A stretch of 64,000 nt of DNA from Dirofilaria immitis. Lineage: Eukaryota > Nematoda > Chromadorea > Rhabditida > Onchocercidae. The notes below the pieces were generated by a model that saw nothing but the letters and a program-made list of their open reading frames with translations, made no database searches and was not told where the DNA came from. Positions 22,486 to 34,100 of this stretch are shown here, in pieces (the stretch's first letter is position 1; each line of letters opens with the position of its first letter). The stretch lies in assembly GCA_024305405.1 (NCBI GenBank), contig JAKNDB010000068.1:10897501-10961500 (forward strand). The letters run 5' to 3'. A program made the position numbers and the translations under genes.

Positions 22486-25400
22486 ATGGCATCGATTCTT
22501 TGTCTGAATCCTAAAGCGGAATTGGCTCGCCATGCAGCAGCATTAGAGTTAAACGTGAGTGGAGCGAAAGGATTAATGGAAGTGATGCGTACCAATCTCG
22601 GACCCAAAGGAACAATAAAAATGTTATTTGATTTAGTTTCTGAAAAAAAAGAAAAAAAACAAAAACAAATATATAAATAAATCGATAAACAGTAAGGAGG
22701 CTAGGATCAGTGCGATCATCCTCTTATGCATTCATAATTATTGTTATGATTATTCTAATATTAGTCATTTTACGTGTTACAGGCTTGTTTCTGGTTCAGG
22801 CGATATCAAGTTGACCAAGGATGGTAATGTACTCTTACATGAAATGGTTAGTTGATGAGATTGCGGTCATCTTGATCTTGATGAACAGATCTCTGATCTT
22901 GATATACAAACAATGTAGTTGAAATAATCCTACATAAAATAAGATGTATTGCATGAGTAAAAGGAATTAAAAAATGAGTTTGTTCAAAAAAATCTGAAAG
23001 ATATGAATCTGAATCATTCTGATGTACTCGCGGTTTATTTTGTATGAAAGCCCTGCAAACAAAAAACGATGGTGGAAATAGATTATCATTATGATTAGAA
23101 TTGTTTAGTCATTTCATTGCAATATATCGTTTAGTACTAGTTCCAATAAATATTAGACACAATAGCCTCCCTGATAGAATTTTAAAGCATTAATATCACT
23201 CTGTTTAATCCACTACCTGCTTATTGTTGTTGTGTAAATCGTAAATTTTTTCTCAACTTTTTCTATATTAACATTTATTTATTATAGCAAATTCAACATC
23301 CAACAGCTGCGATGATTGCAAAAGCTACAACTGCTCAGGATGATGTAACTGGTGATGGCACTACTTCTACCGTTCTTTTCATAGGAGAACTCCTCAAACA
23401 GGCTGATCTTTATGTCTCTGAAGTATGTATGAAAGGACTACTGGAACACAACTTTCATCTTTTTTTTTTCTTTTCAATATTTCATCATTTATTTGTATTA
23501 TTTCAGGGTGTTCATCCAAGACTGGTCACAGAAGGTTTCGAATATGCGAATAAGAAAACTCTTGAGTTTCTTGGAAATTTCAAAGAAACACTAACAATTG
23601 ATCGTGAACTGCTGGTTGAGGTATTTATTGATAAATGTGATATCATCTGTTGTGAATTTCTTGAACATGATTGAGGAGAGCTTTGATGCAGACACAGTTG
23701 AATAGGGAACTGAAGGCTGTTCTTCTTTGGAGAGAACTTTTCTTTCATATTAAGAGAGTGTAGTTTGAACCCTTTTCTTTAAACATACAGTAGTTTAGCT
23801 TGGATGCAGTATAATAACAGTGCCTTGTTTATTAGAAAATCCGGAATATCTATTTATTAGTGAATAGTACAGAAAATAGAATTGGATGAGGATGGAATCA
23901 TTTTAGTCCAACACTAACCAGAAGGGGTCTAAGATGGTTTTTATAGTCAAATCCTGTTTTTTTCCGACATTCTCTATTTAACGAAATTTTATGATTTGAT
24001 TTGATGTCTTTAGCATCTAGACATATTCCAGTTCCAATTCAATCATCTAGACGCAATTACCATTTTATTTTCTTCAAAAGAATTGCAACATACAATTTTG
24101 TAAATATATAAGATGTCTTTACAAATAGTTTTGCAAAGTGAACTACCATTTTGAACTTTGTGTTTAATTGTTCTCTATTGAAAAATTTATTCGTCCTATA
24201 AAGAGAAGATAAATCATTTTTACATAGGTGGCACGGACCTCACTGAGAACAAAACTTAACCAGAAGCTGGCTGACCATATTACGGACTGTGTTGTGGATG
24301 CTGTGTTAGCGATACGAATCGGAAATGATCCACATCCGAATTTACATATGATTGAAATGCAGGTTGAGTTTCATTGTGGTAGAAATAAATTTCTACTTTT
24401 TTATCATTTAGATTCACTGGTTTTCTTATTTAAGTCAGATTAAAGGTTTTCCTGACTCTATTTGTTATATCGGATGTTTTACTTATAAAAGGAATGACAT
24501 TTCTGATAGATATATGGTATGCGTGCAGCTAATGATATCGAGTAAATTTTGGTTTTCAGGAAATGCAACATGAAAATGATATGGATACTAAATTGATACG
24601 TGGATTAGTTTTGGATCACGGCGCTCGACATCCTGATATGCCGAAAAATTTAAAGAACGCTTACATTTTGACATGCAATGTTTCGTTGGAATATGAGAAA
24701 ACGTAATAGTTTTTTTTTTTTTTTTTTTTTTTTTATATATATATCCCTGCTCTCACCATATTTTAGACTTTGTTTCAGTTAGTTCGACTAGTAGCGTTTC
24801 TTAATATTTACTGGCAGAATGTACTACAGGAACATATATTTAATGTTAAGCTTTATAGATTTAAAAATACAGGTGTTTTTTCAGCAGTACAATTGTTTAA
24901 AGCATCCATCATTAAAAAGAGATCAATATTAGATGAGACGAAATACTTATAAGTATGAAAAGAATAGTTTAAACATTTTCAGCGAAGTGAATTCGGGTTT
25001 CTTCTATAAGACAGCAGCTGAACGAGAAAAGCTTGTTGCTGCTGAAAGAGAGTTCATTATGCGAAAGGTCCAGAAAATTATTGATTTGAAAAAGAAGGTA
25101 TGTGATGAGGCAGAAAAGGCTGATGGAAAAAACGCGGTTTTATGGTAATTAACCAGAAGGTTCGTCATTCCATCTGTAATCTACATGTGGTCCATTGAGA
25201 TTTATTTAGTATTATTTTAATGCTTTTGTAAAATTCAAACAAACTGTGACAGATCACTTTTTAGAACTAAAGAATAGAATACTTTTGGTATTTGTGAGGG
25301 AAAAAACAACTACTATTGATTTTACTGCTTAATAACAACTTTTGCGAGATTGCATAGGGTTTTGGAAATAAATATAATTTATGTTATAAAGTTGCAGGGC

Positions 25401-27554
25401 ATTGACCCACCATCGTTAGACTTGTTTGCGAAAAATAATATTTTGGCAGTGCGACGAGCAAAGCGACGTAATATGGAACGATTGCAGTTGGCGGTTGGTG
25501 GCGAAGCGGTGAATGCAGTCGATGACCTCACGCCAAATGTACTTGGACATGCTGGCACAATTTATGAGCATGTTTTAGTAAGTTTTAAATAACTGTCAGA
25601 AGCTGATAGCATAGCTATTCTTCGAAATAAATATAATTTAAATTATAAAGTTGCAGAGTATTTCTCCTCCTTAATTTTGATTTATTAGAAATGTTCGTAA
25701 TATGTAAAATTTTATACCGATTAACTCGAACTTTTATAAGCAAACTGCAATATTTGTTAACTCGAAAAGTTATGACACTTTTGATATTTTAGAAGAGTGT
25801 AAAATATTTTTATCATTTAAAATATTATTAGAATATTTCAACAACTATAGTCTCGATATTTTTTCCATCATCCTTAATGACGTTAGCACTTTCGTCTTTT
25901 TGGTTTTAAAATTTTTATATGCTCATTATTTATTAAGAAACTATAGTTCTGCTTTTATTTCTTAATCTTGACAATGATGCAGCTTTTTGAGAAAGAATGA
26001 AATGAAATTATTATGAGCTAAAAGTTACCATATTCTATGTAATTATGTTTTGCCAATGTTTCAATTTGTCTGCAGGGCGAAGACAAGTACACATTTATTG
26101 AAGATTGCAAAGATCCAAAATCAGTGACCATTTTGTTAAAAGGACCGAATAAACATACAATTACGCAAATTAAAGATGCTCTTCATGATGGTATTAGAGC
26201 GGTTTTCAATACATTTAGCGATCGTAAGTCCTTACATGGATATTCAAAAATGTTAATATCATTTAACTTTTATTTCGCAAAAGTTTACAGCATATGTCAA
26301 TAACCGAAAACACTGTCATTAATAGATTAAACGAATAATTTAACAGTCCATGTAGATACAATCTGCAATAGTATCATCGTGAAGATCGTTGAATTATTGA
26401 GTAAATTTTTCATTATATTAGATATTTTGATGTTCACACCATCTGATTCATCTAAATCTCTTATTTTAAATGCAGCAGAAAATATTCAGCTATTCGTATT
26501 GTAGAAGCAGTTGTACCAGGAGCGGGTGCTTTTGAAATTGCTGCACACTGCATGCTGAAAAGTGAGATGAATAAAGTGAAAGGGCGAGCAAAGTTGGGCG
26601 TACAAGTAAGTAGAAATTAGTGTTATATGTAACAGAAGGTTCGTTCGTATATATCATTTGAAATTCCCGTCAGGAAAATATTCCGTGGTAAGTCGCTTTA
26701 AATAAATAAAGTTATTTTCAAATTCGTTGCTTTTTTTTCTAGGCTTATGCAGATGCACTATTAGTAGTTCCAAAAACATTAGCAACGAATGCTGGATTCG
26801 ATGCACAGGAAACAATAGTAAAACTAATAGAGGAACGAATTGCTTGCAAGGATAAACTGCCTATTGGCTTAGATATCACATCAGGCGAGCCGTTCAGTCC
26901 TCAGGTATCACTAACTTTTCATGATTAAAGGATTCGGATTGGAAGATTATCTAAATTTCTTGAGGATTTCATTTTTAATTTTCGAGTTTTTTTAAACTAT
27001 TAGCGGGTATTGGTGTAGCAAATATATTTTCTATCATGTTAAGTAGACTTGCGAGAAACCTGAGTCAGCTAAAATTTTATGCATATATCATGATAAGTAT
27101 TATTTGGGCAAGTCAACTCTAGGCTAGTGGAAAGAAGAGTAGCAGTATAAAATTAATATGCAAGATAAGTAAACAGCGCTAAGTTTTTGTTTATCATCAA
27201 GTGCAACACTTTGCTGATAGAAAACGATATCATAAGAATTTTTGAGATTCTAGGTAGCTCCTGTCTCTGATTTTCATTAGTAAGTTGTGTGGTATTATCT
27301 CTTTGAATGCTAATAAGCCTTCAAAAATCAAGTTGTCCAATGAAATGAGATTCTCAGTTTTTTTTTTTTTTTTTTTTTTGTAGAATCATGTTAATAAAAT
27401 CAAATATAAATTTTTAATATATTTTTAGGGTATTTGGGATAACGTTGTGGTTAAGCAGAACAGCTTAGCATCAGCTTGTGTTATCGCATGTAATTTACTT
27501 CATGTTGATGAAGTAATGCGTGCTGGTATGACAAACTTGAAAGGTGGTAAATAA
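22486..27554 (+). CDS. cct-6: T-complex protein 1 subunit zeta (CCT6)
   Basis: Exons: 22486-22622, 22783-22846, 23288-23422, 23507-23620, 24228-24362, 24560-24702, 24983-25159, 25398-25577, 26076-26223, 26505-26605, 26743-26904, 27429-27554. This is one of eight subunits of the cytosolic chaperonin TRiC/CCT, which folds actin, tubulin and many other proteins. Group II chaperonin ATP-site motifs are present: TNLGPKGT near residue 40 and [10 protein letters not shown] near residue 90; also [31 protein letters not shown] and the C-terminal [14 protein letters not shown]. With one extra T in the run 25138-25141 (exon 7), the protein is 540 residues, the expected length, and reads into INQK then GIDPPSLD across the junction. 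Without it the frame hits TAA at once. The gene should be strongly expressed in all cells. Confidence 0.97.
24710..24734 (+). repeat. Poly-T tract in cct-6 intron 6
   Basis: An uninterrupted run of 25 T followed by TATATATAT lies just after the donor at 24703. Its true length is uncertain given the homopolymer problems in this window. Confidence 0.85.
25366..25397 (+). repeat. 32-bp segment ending in the exon-8 splice acceptor of cct-6, copied at 25625-25656
   Basis: AAATAAATATAATTTA, two variable bases, then TTATAAAGTTGCAG is found both here, ending exactly at the real acceptor, and at 25625-25656, inside the next intron 48 bases after the following donor. The two copies differ at only 2 of 32 positions. 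Confidence 0.9.
27358..27379 (+). repeat. Poly-T tract before the last cct-6 exon
   Basis: A run of 22 T lies about 50 bases upstream of the acceptor at 27428, near the position of a pyrimidine tract. Confidence 0.8.
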
Positions 27555-27937
27555 ATGGAAATTGATCACTGATCATGAAATGTCTATTTCGCTTTCTTTA
27601 TTTTATTTGTTCCATTGTTAAATTACTGCATTCCAATACAGATATGATTAATTGACACACTTTTGTTTATGATATGGAATTCTAGACAAAATTTTTGAGG
27701 ACATGTTTCCCTTTTCGTTTGCATTTCTTTTTACACTTTTATCTCTTTATACTATTCGAATCTTCAATGAAGAATAACTTGAGAATTGTAACGATGCAAG
27801 TAATTAATATTTTTATGTCATAGAAACTGAGCCAATTTGTTTGCTTAATTTTCAATAAATGCTGATGCAGTTAGTCGTATACTCATTGCTCATTATGCAC
27901 TATTTTTTAAAGAAGCAAAAGAAAAAATTGAAATAAA
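27555..27937. other. Short convergent spacer between cct-6 and lipase
   Basis: Only 383 bases separate the two stop codons. A plus-strand AATAAA at 27854-27859 could serve cct-6, and TTTATT at 27597-27607 (AATAAA on the minus strand) could serve the lipase. If both are used, the two 3' UTRs overlap by over 200 bases. Confidence 0.55.
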
Positions 27938-30357
27938 TTAAATAGAATGGTGTACGACAGCTTCGTACTGTCTTAATTCCGTTAGATCTTTCATTGCTAT
28001 ATGACCGTTTCTGTCTGACACCCAACGACCATTCATTCCTGGTATACGACTGGTCGATTTACCCCATGTCATTCCTCGAAATAACAACACTTCATCGACT
28101 GAAAAACGAAAACATATTTTCTTTCTTGTTTTCTTGCTATCTTGTGGAGTTTCTTACCTTTCATTACAATACTTTCCGAAAAGCTAAGTGATGTTACTCA
28201 ACTGATTCGAAAGGATTATTAATTAAATTTGAATGCAAAAATTTTCAGCTCCAGATAATAAGAGATACCGTCTGACCACATGGCGTATACATGATCAGCT
28301 TCCCGATTCGGATCATTATTTAAATTCTCCAAAAACGCGGAATAATTTTTTGTTTACATTCGGAATCCGGATATGCACAAATTAACTGCAAAAAAAGGTC
28401 ATTTGATTGATTCAGGCCTGCTTATTGGATTTCTATTTACAGGGAAACCACAGTGATTATATTGATATAACGAATTAATGCTCTTAGTTTAGTCTAAATT
28501 TGGTTGAGATTTGTAATGTCGATAATTCTTAATGTTTTAATACTACTTATCAAGTGAAGCTGACAAAAGAATGATATGGCGGTATTATTTAAAGGTTATT
28601 GTGCAAAAGCAGTTCATTTACATCTATAAATGCGCTTTTTAACGCAAATTATAGAAATTTGAATAACAGATTAATTATCACAAGATCAACATCTCGTTAA
28701 TCATCTCAAGTTGGAAAATAATAGTGTACCTGATCTTCACATGTATATCCGGGATACAAACCATCCAAGGCGTTGCACCAAGCTGGTATCGTTTGCGCCA
28801 ATTGACAAACGCAAAGACCGTAATTTGCACCAGAAATGCCCAAAATGTATCAACTCGATGACCCAAAGGTTTCCCAAGAACGCAATTTCCATCAGTTGCT
28901 ATTAGGCTACCACCTTTTAGAACTTTCCTGAGAAGATGTTCTTAGACGAAATGATTTAATTTTAAACTTTTGTTTACTGTTAAATCTATGAATCCAAAAT
29001 AGAAACTAGTTGATGGAACTGCACTAAATTGTTTGGAATCCTGCAGAGTATTATGTCAGATTTTAATTAATTCTTAGTTAACATTAGTTTCTTGTTTCAA
29101 CTTTTTTGAACCAATTTTCCAATTTTTCTTTTGAAAATCTCGAATGAGTAATTCAATGATTCTATTGGAAAGAAAACACAATTTTTCTCCCTTTTGTCTT
29201 TCAAAAATTAGTCCTTTCTTTCCATAGTCACAAAATCGCCAAGTGCAAAAAAGTGCTTTTATCAAATCAAAAATAAAATATCAGTGGACACTTAAAATTA
29301 CGTGTTCCATACGTCAATTAAGGATGATGGTACCATTAGATGTGAATACGACTTTATTGGTCGATTTCGTTAACAAGCTTTCTTTTTAATTTCTCATTTT
29401 TGTCATCGGTAGTTTTTGGATCTTTTTTTCTAATATCAAATTCTAAGTCTTTTTGTCAAGAAAAAGTTAACTTAAAAGCACTCCATAGCGCAAAAAGCAA
29501 AAATTATATTTATTAGTTAAGAAAGTTGTAAGTATAAGGCAAGTTAATTTCTCGACTACTCCTTCGTAGACTACTCCTTAAACAGAATAAGCAAGGAAAT
29601 CTAATTTTTTTGCGAATTATTTCGCATTTGTAGCAAAAAGAGAAGCAGTTCGATTTCTAGAAATTCAAAAAGTATTACCTCATCAATGGTACAGCGAGAG
29701 AATGCGCAATGATGTCAACCTTGGGCGCACCAGTATAATCCAATACAGCAGTTAGAAATTTTCTCAAATATATGAGATTTGAACAAGTATGCATGGTACT
29801 GTAAGTTGTCAAGATACTTCCACCTGACCAAGTATCTCCCCAGGTTGTTGCATATAGTTCGGCCGAAGTGTAGTTCTGCTCCAAGAAGTATTGAATAGAA
29901 CGTGACCATCCAGTTGCTAAAGGTGGTTGTATATATAATGCTGCATCTGCATTACCATGCACAAAAATCACGGGTTCACGTAATATCTGCAAATAGCTTC
30001 GTTACAGAGCATGATTACTATAATTTGAAATATCTGATCTGATCTATTTTTAAGAGTTATAAAAATGAAGAATTTTTTTCCTTTTTAAAGTAACATACAG
30101 TTCAAATCAACCAATAAGTTGCATTCGTTAGGAAACAATAAGCTCATATAAAATAAAATACTTACTTTTTGATCTCTTGTCTTTTACCACCAAAACTACC
30201 GCTTGGACCTATATCCGGCCGATCAAAATTTGAAGTCTCATAACCATTTGCTACAAGCCAGTTTTGAAAATCGTCAGTAAGTGGTCCAATCGGTCCACTT
30301 CGGCTAGTCTGTCCTTTTATCAATGAGCATAAATGGAATATCAAAATCCAAATAAGC
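27938..30357 (-). CDS. Secreted class-2 (lips-type) lipase
   Basis: Minus-strand exons: 30166-30357, 29679-29986, 28730-28927, 28269-28385, 27938-28098. The family hydrolyses triacylglycerols and is expanded in nematodes. The N-terminus is a signal peptide (MLIWILIFHLCSLIKGQ) whose ATG is made by splicing AT at 30730 to the G at 30357. Family motifs follow in order: GPIGPLTDDFQNWL, PDIGPSGSFGGK, VIFVHGNADA, SAELYATTWGDT, the nucleophile region VDIIAHSLAVPL, DTFLGISGANYGLC (after correction), and MTWGKSTSRIPG near the C-terminus. The nucleophile elbow reads A-H-S-L-A where relatives I remember have a Gly on each side. One extra base is needed in each of three runs: 30166-30170, 28842-28845 and 28346-28351; all splice phases then agree. 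Four cysteines in the YPGYTCED to PDSECK region suggest disulfides. Corrected length is about 325 residues, normal for lips proteins. Confidence 0.88.
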
Positions 30358-30729
30358 CTATAAAAAAATCCTTTCGAAATCCAAATTATCACTTCTATGA
30401 ACAAGAAGAAGTTTAACACTTTATCAGACACTTATAATAATCAATATTAAGTATTTAATGCGCAGATTATTTTTGATATTTAGCTATATATATTGCGCCG
30501 TTTAAGACATATCATTTTGACATATACACACTTTGGAAATAGACTATCTCAGGAAATAGATTAATCAATATAATTATTCAATGCCTTTCTCGAGTATTGC
30601 AATGAATATTTTTCATAAAAGCGTATCCTTTTACTTTCTATATTCATTCTACTTTTAATTATGTTGTAAGTGGGAGGGAAAAAAAGAAGAATAAACTGAA
30701 AGAAAAGAAAGTAAAGATGGAAAACTCAC

Positions 30730-31143
30730 ATAAGAGCGTCGAAGTGATAGGGTAGAGGTCGAATTGGAAATTTTTCGATTGAAAGTGAATTTTCACTGAT
30801 ATAAAGATATTTTGATTGACCGATAGGCTGACAAGACACTGCCCACCTTATATCTTTGTATGTTATAAAACCGATACTGGTATGAAGTTTTGCCCTGAAT
30901 AGATGAATAGTGGATAATCCAAATGAATAAATTGAAATTTTGATTGCTGTATGTTCGGAATAATCCGATCTCGTTTTCGCCTTTTTCAACCTTACGGGTA
31001 GGGTAATTCATTATCCACAGATGAAATTTGACAAACACTGAGTAAAACACTGCCATTGCTCCATTGCTTCTATATCTATTATCACCCATTTCTACTTTTG
31101 CAGTTGTGATGCGACCTTTCAATGACGCATTTAGATTTTCCAT
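30730..31143 (-). other. Candidate upstream exon(s) of the lipase gene, or a separate unrecognised ORF
   Basis: A strong minus-strand donor (CTTAT|GTGAGT) at 30730 joins in frame to the lipase signal-peptide exon. Upstream of it one frame is open for about 85 codons without an ATG. Another frame is open from an ATG at 31143 (MENLNASLKGRIT). A 49-base intron (GTAAGG...ACAG) could join the two frames, but such a short intron would be unusual here. The simplest reading is 5' UTR with the start codon formed at the junction. I recognise no domain. Confidence 0.35.
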
Positions 31144-34100
31144 GATAACTCGTTATCATTCATCCCGATACAAGTTATAGCGATAATCGTCTCCCTCATC
31201 AATTCTATTTTACCAAGCGATAACAATGAATTCTGCTTATTTGGAAAATCTATCAGCTCATAAATTGCTTGCATAATAAAAAAGAAATATTTTTGCTCCT
31301 CTCCTTTGATGATTCATTTTTATACCGTACCTGTTAGAAATACATCTGACTTTATTTCAGAAAAGCATTTCAATCCTCTTCGGATAAGAATTAATTTGAT
31401 AAAACTGATCTCTATATACAACTACATATTATCTTCATTCATTATATGCTATTATAAGATTAGTATTGAATCATATTATACATATATAGATCAATAATAA
31501 TTATGCTTCCATTTAAAATGTTTGAAAGAAATAGGAATTTTTTCACATAAATTATTATGAATTGAAAAGAATTTGGAGCAAAATTTCATTAACTTTCCAA
31601 TACTATTTCATTACTGTTACATTAATATTAGCAAGTCATATATTTAAGCACAGTATGCAATGAATCTTTCAAATGAATGAATAAAATTTCTCATTAAATT
31701 GTGGGATAGAATTAACAGTATTATATGCTAATTTTCATCATTGATATCTTCACTCTACATGTTTATAAATTATTAACTTATTCTTCAAAGTCAATAATTT
31801 TCTTATATCTGCTGTAAGCTCACTGTACATGTTATTACTAACAATAACAGGAACACAAGGATTTCTTCACCTTTGAAGTATAACATTCGATTGCATATCT
31901 GATTGTTTATTAATTTTCAAACCCATAAATAATCACTATGTCCATTGATTAAGTTACATCGTCATTTTATACTTTTCGTTTCAATTAAAATTTTTTATTT
32001 ATCATCCACAAATTCTTAGCCATAAATGGATAAAATTATTGAAATTATCGAAATATCAAAATAACGCAATATGTGGAGCATTTCCATGTAGTTTCAGTTT
32101 GTATTCTGCAGTAAGCAAGTTCCTGAAAATTTTTTAACTATGACTGACTCGAAGCATTATTCAAGCAATATGAAAAGAATTTAGTGTACGAAGATTCAAA
32201 TACTAAAATAACACATTATGGATTTTTAACTGATTGTAAACAAATATTATTATTTTGATAGTTTAAAGCAAGCCAACAAAGTATCAAAGCCTATAAAATC
32301 ACATGAATGAATAAAAGTTTAGCAAGTTTTACAGTCAGCTTTGAAAGCTTAATAAAAATGATCTTAGAAATTTCTTATCACTCCTCAGGCATTAAGATCG
32401 CACAGTACTCTTTCTAGAACGCATAACAACATCGTAAAAAACGGTAGTATGTCGCAAGCAGTTTATACTATCAGTTGTAAAGTGGCATTATTTAATTTTA
32501 TTTGTAGGGAAATTCTTTATTTGTGAAAATAATTTGCTAAGCTTAAATAATTTGGAAATTTGATAAAATTTAACGTTATATATCAAAATTATATAATTTA
32601 TGCTATGCATTTCAACTCCAACTATAATAAAATCGATCAGTGCAAATAGGAGCATCGATTGTTAGGAAATATTGTATTGTTAAATGGTAGTTTAATAATT
32701 GCTAACATTTCATCTTTCCATAACATCCATTAATTGTCATCTTCAAAGTCAGAATCCTAAATATTTCTAAATACCAATGCATTATATTAAATGAAAATGA
32801 ATAAAAATATTTATTATTTCATTGCCATCACACCATGAATACTTTTAGGATTGGAATACGTCTTCATCTGAAACATCCATTCACTTATTCAAAAAATCTA
32901 TGGCCAGTACATATTTATCATAGATTACAAATAACCGTCATAACATTCAGAAAAATGAAAGTTCAATTCTAACACAAAATTTCTAAAATTTTAAATTATT
33001 TTTATGATTTCCGTGCAAAATATTTTTTATGATTCTATTACAATTTTTTCAAATATGACGTGGACAAAATTTCAATTTTTGTAAAGTGAATCAATTGGAA
33101 AGAAAATATTGAATGAAAAGGATAGATAAAAATGCTCAAAAAGTATGCAATACTTGCATGCACCGTATAATTAACAAAGTATATTGGATTACTTCGAAAG
33201 TTAGTATAAATTAATCAGAGCTTTTCCCTTAGCCAATCTGCCATATCTTTTACTTCGAAAACTGAATAGAATCGATTAAATGACCACTATCATGTGTAAC
33301 GTTTACTATTCTTCATAAAGGTCTATTAAATAAAACGATTTTTTTATCCATTATCTTTACAACCTGGCTTATCGTTTCAATTTACATCACATGTGAAGTA
33401 TGATGATGGAATTAATGAATGCAAAATGGCAAGTTAATAAAAATGCATGCAATAAATAATGCTGCAAAACTTTAGTAAGTCGATATCTTTATTGTATTTT
33501 TATTTTTTTATTAATTGTGATAGCTTATATTGGTTATTACTTTATATGTCTAGCACATTTTTATAAATTCCATTCATTATATGGCAGATTTACTAAGGAA
33601 AATCTTTTAGTCTTTCATTCGCTTACTGCATGCATTTTCTCATTAATTTGCCTCTTTTGCAGTATTATGTACTGCATGCATTTTAATCAGCTTGTATTAT
33701 GTACTGCATGTATCTGCATCGACATCTTCCGCATCTCTATTTTCTAATAAATTGATCCTCTTCGAATAAAACACTATATCAGATACCTATCTTGATAGAT
33801 AGTGAACATAAATAAGCCTCTGAAAAATATAAGAGGAAAAATGAAACAAAGTAATCAATATTGCTATCTTTAACAATTGAATGCATAGAGAAGGAGGTTC
33901 ATATCATTCTTTAATCTCTATTATGAATAGCTTGAATAGAATCGTTTAAGTGATATTAATAATCTGAAATAGAATTCGAATTTAATTTACTAAAAAGGAA
34001 AAAACTATGATTTGGTCAAAAATTCATACTTGAGCAGATCACATGTCATTAATAAAAAATATATCAACAATTTCTATGTAAAATCAATGGTACTAATTAT

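Noticed and set aside
26477..26504. Possible one-base gap near the cct-6 exon at 26505
   Set aside because: A proper acceptor TATTGTAG at 26504 gives the conserved AVVPGAG in phase; the upstream CAGCAG is not used.
28711..28905. Plus-strand ORF near the lipase
   Set aside because: It is the complementary strand of a lipase exon with clear homology on the minus strand.
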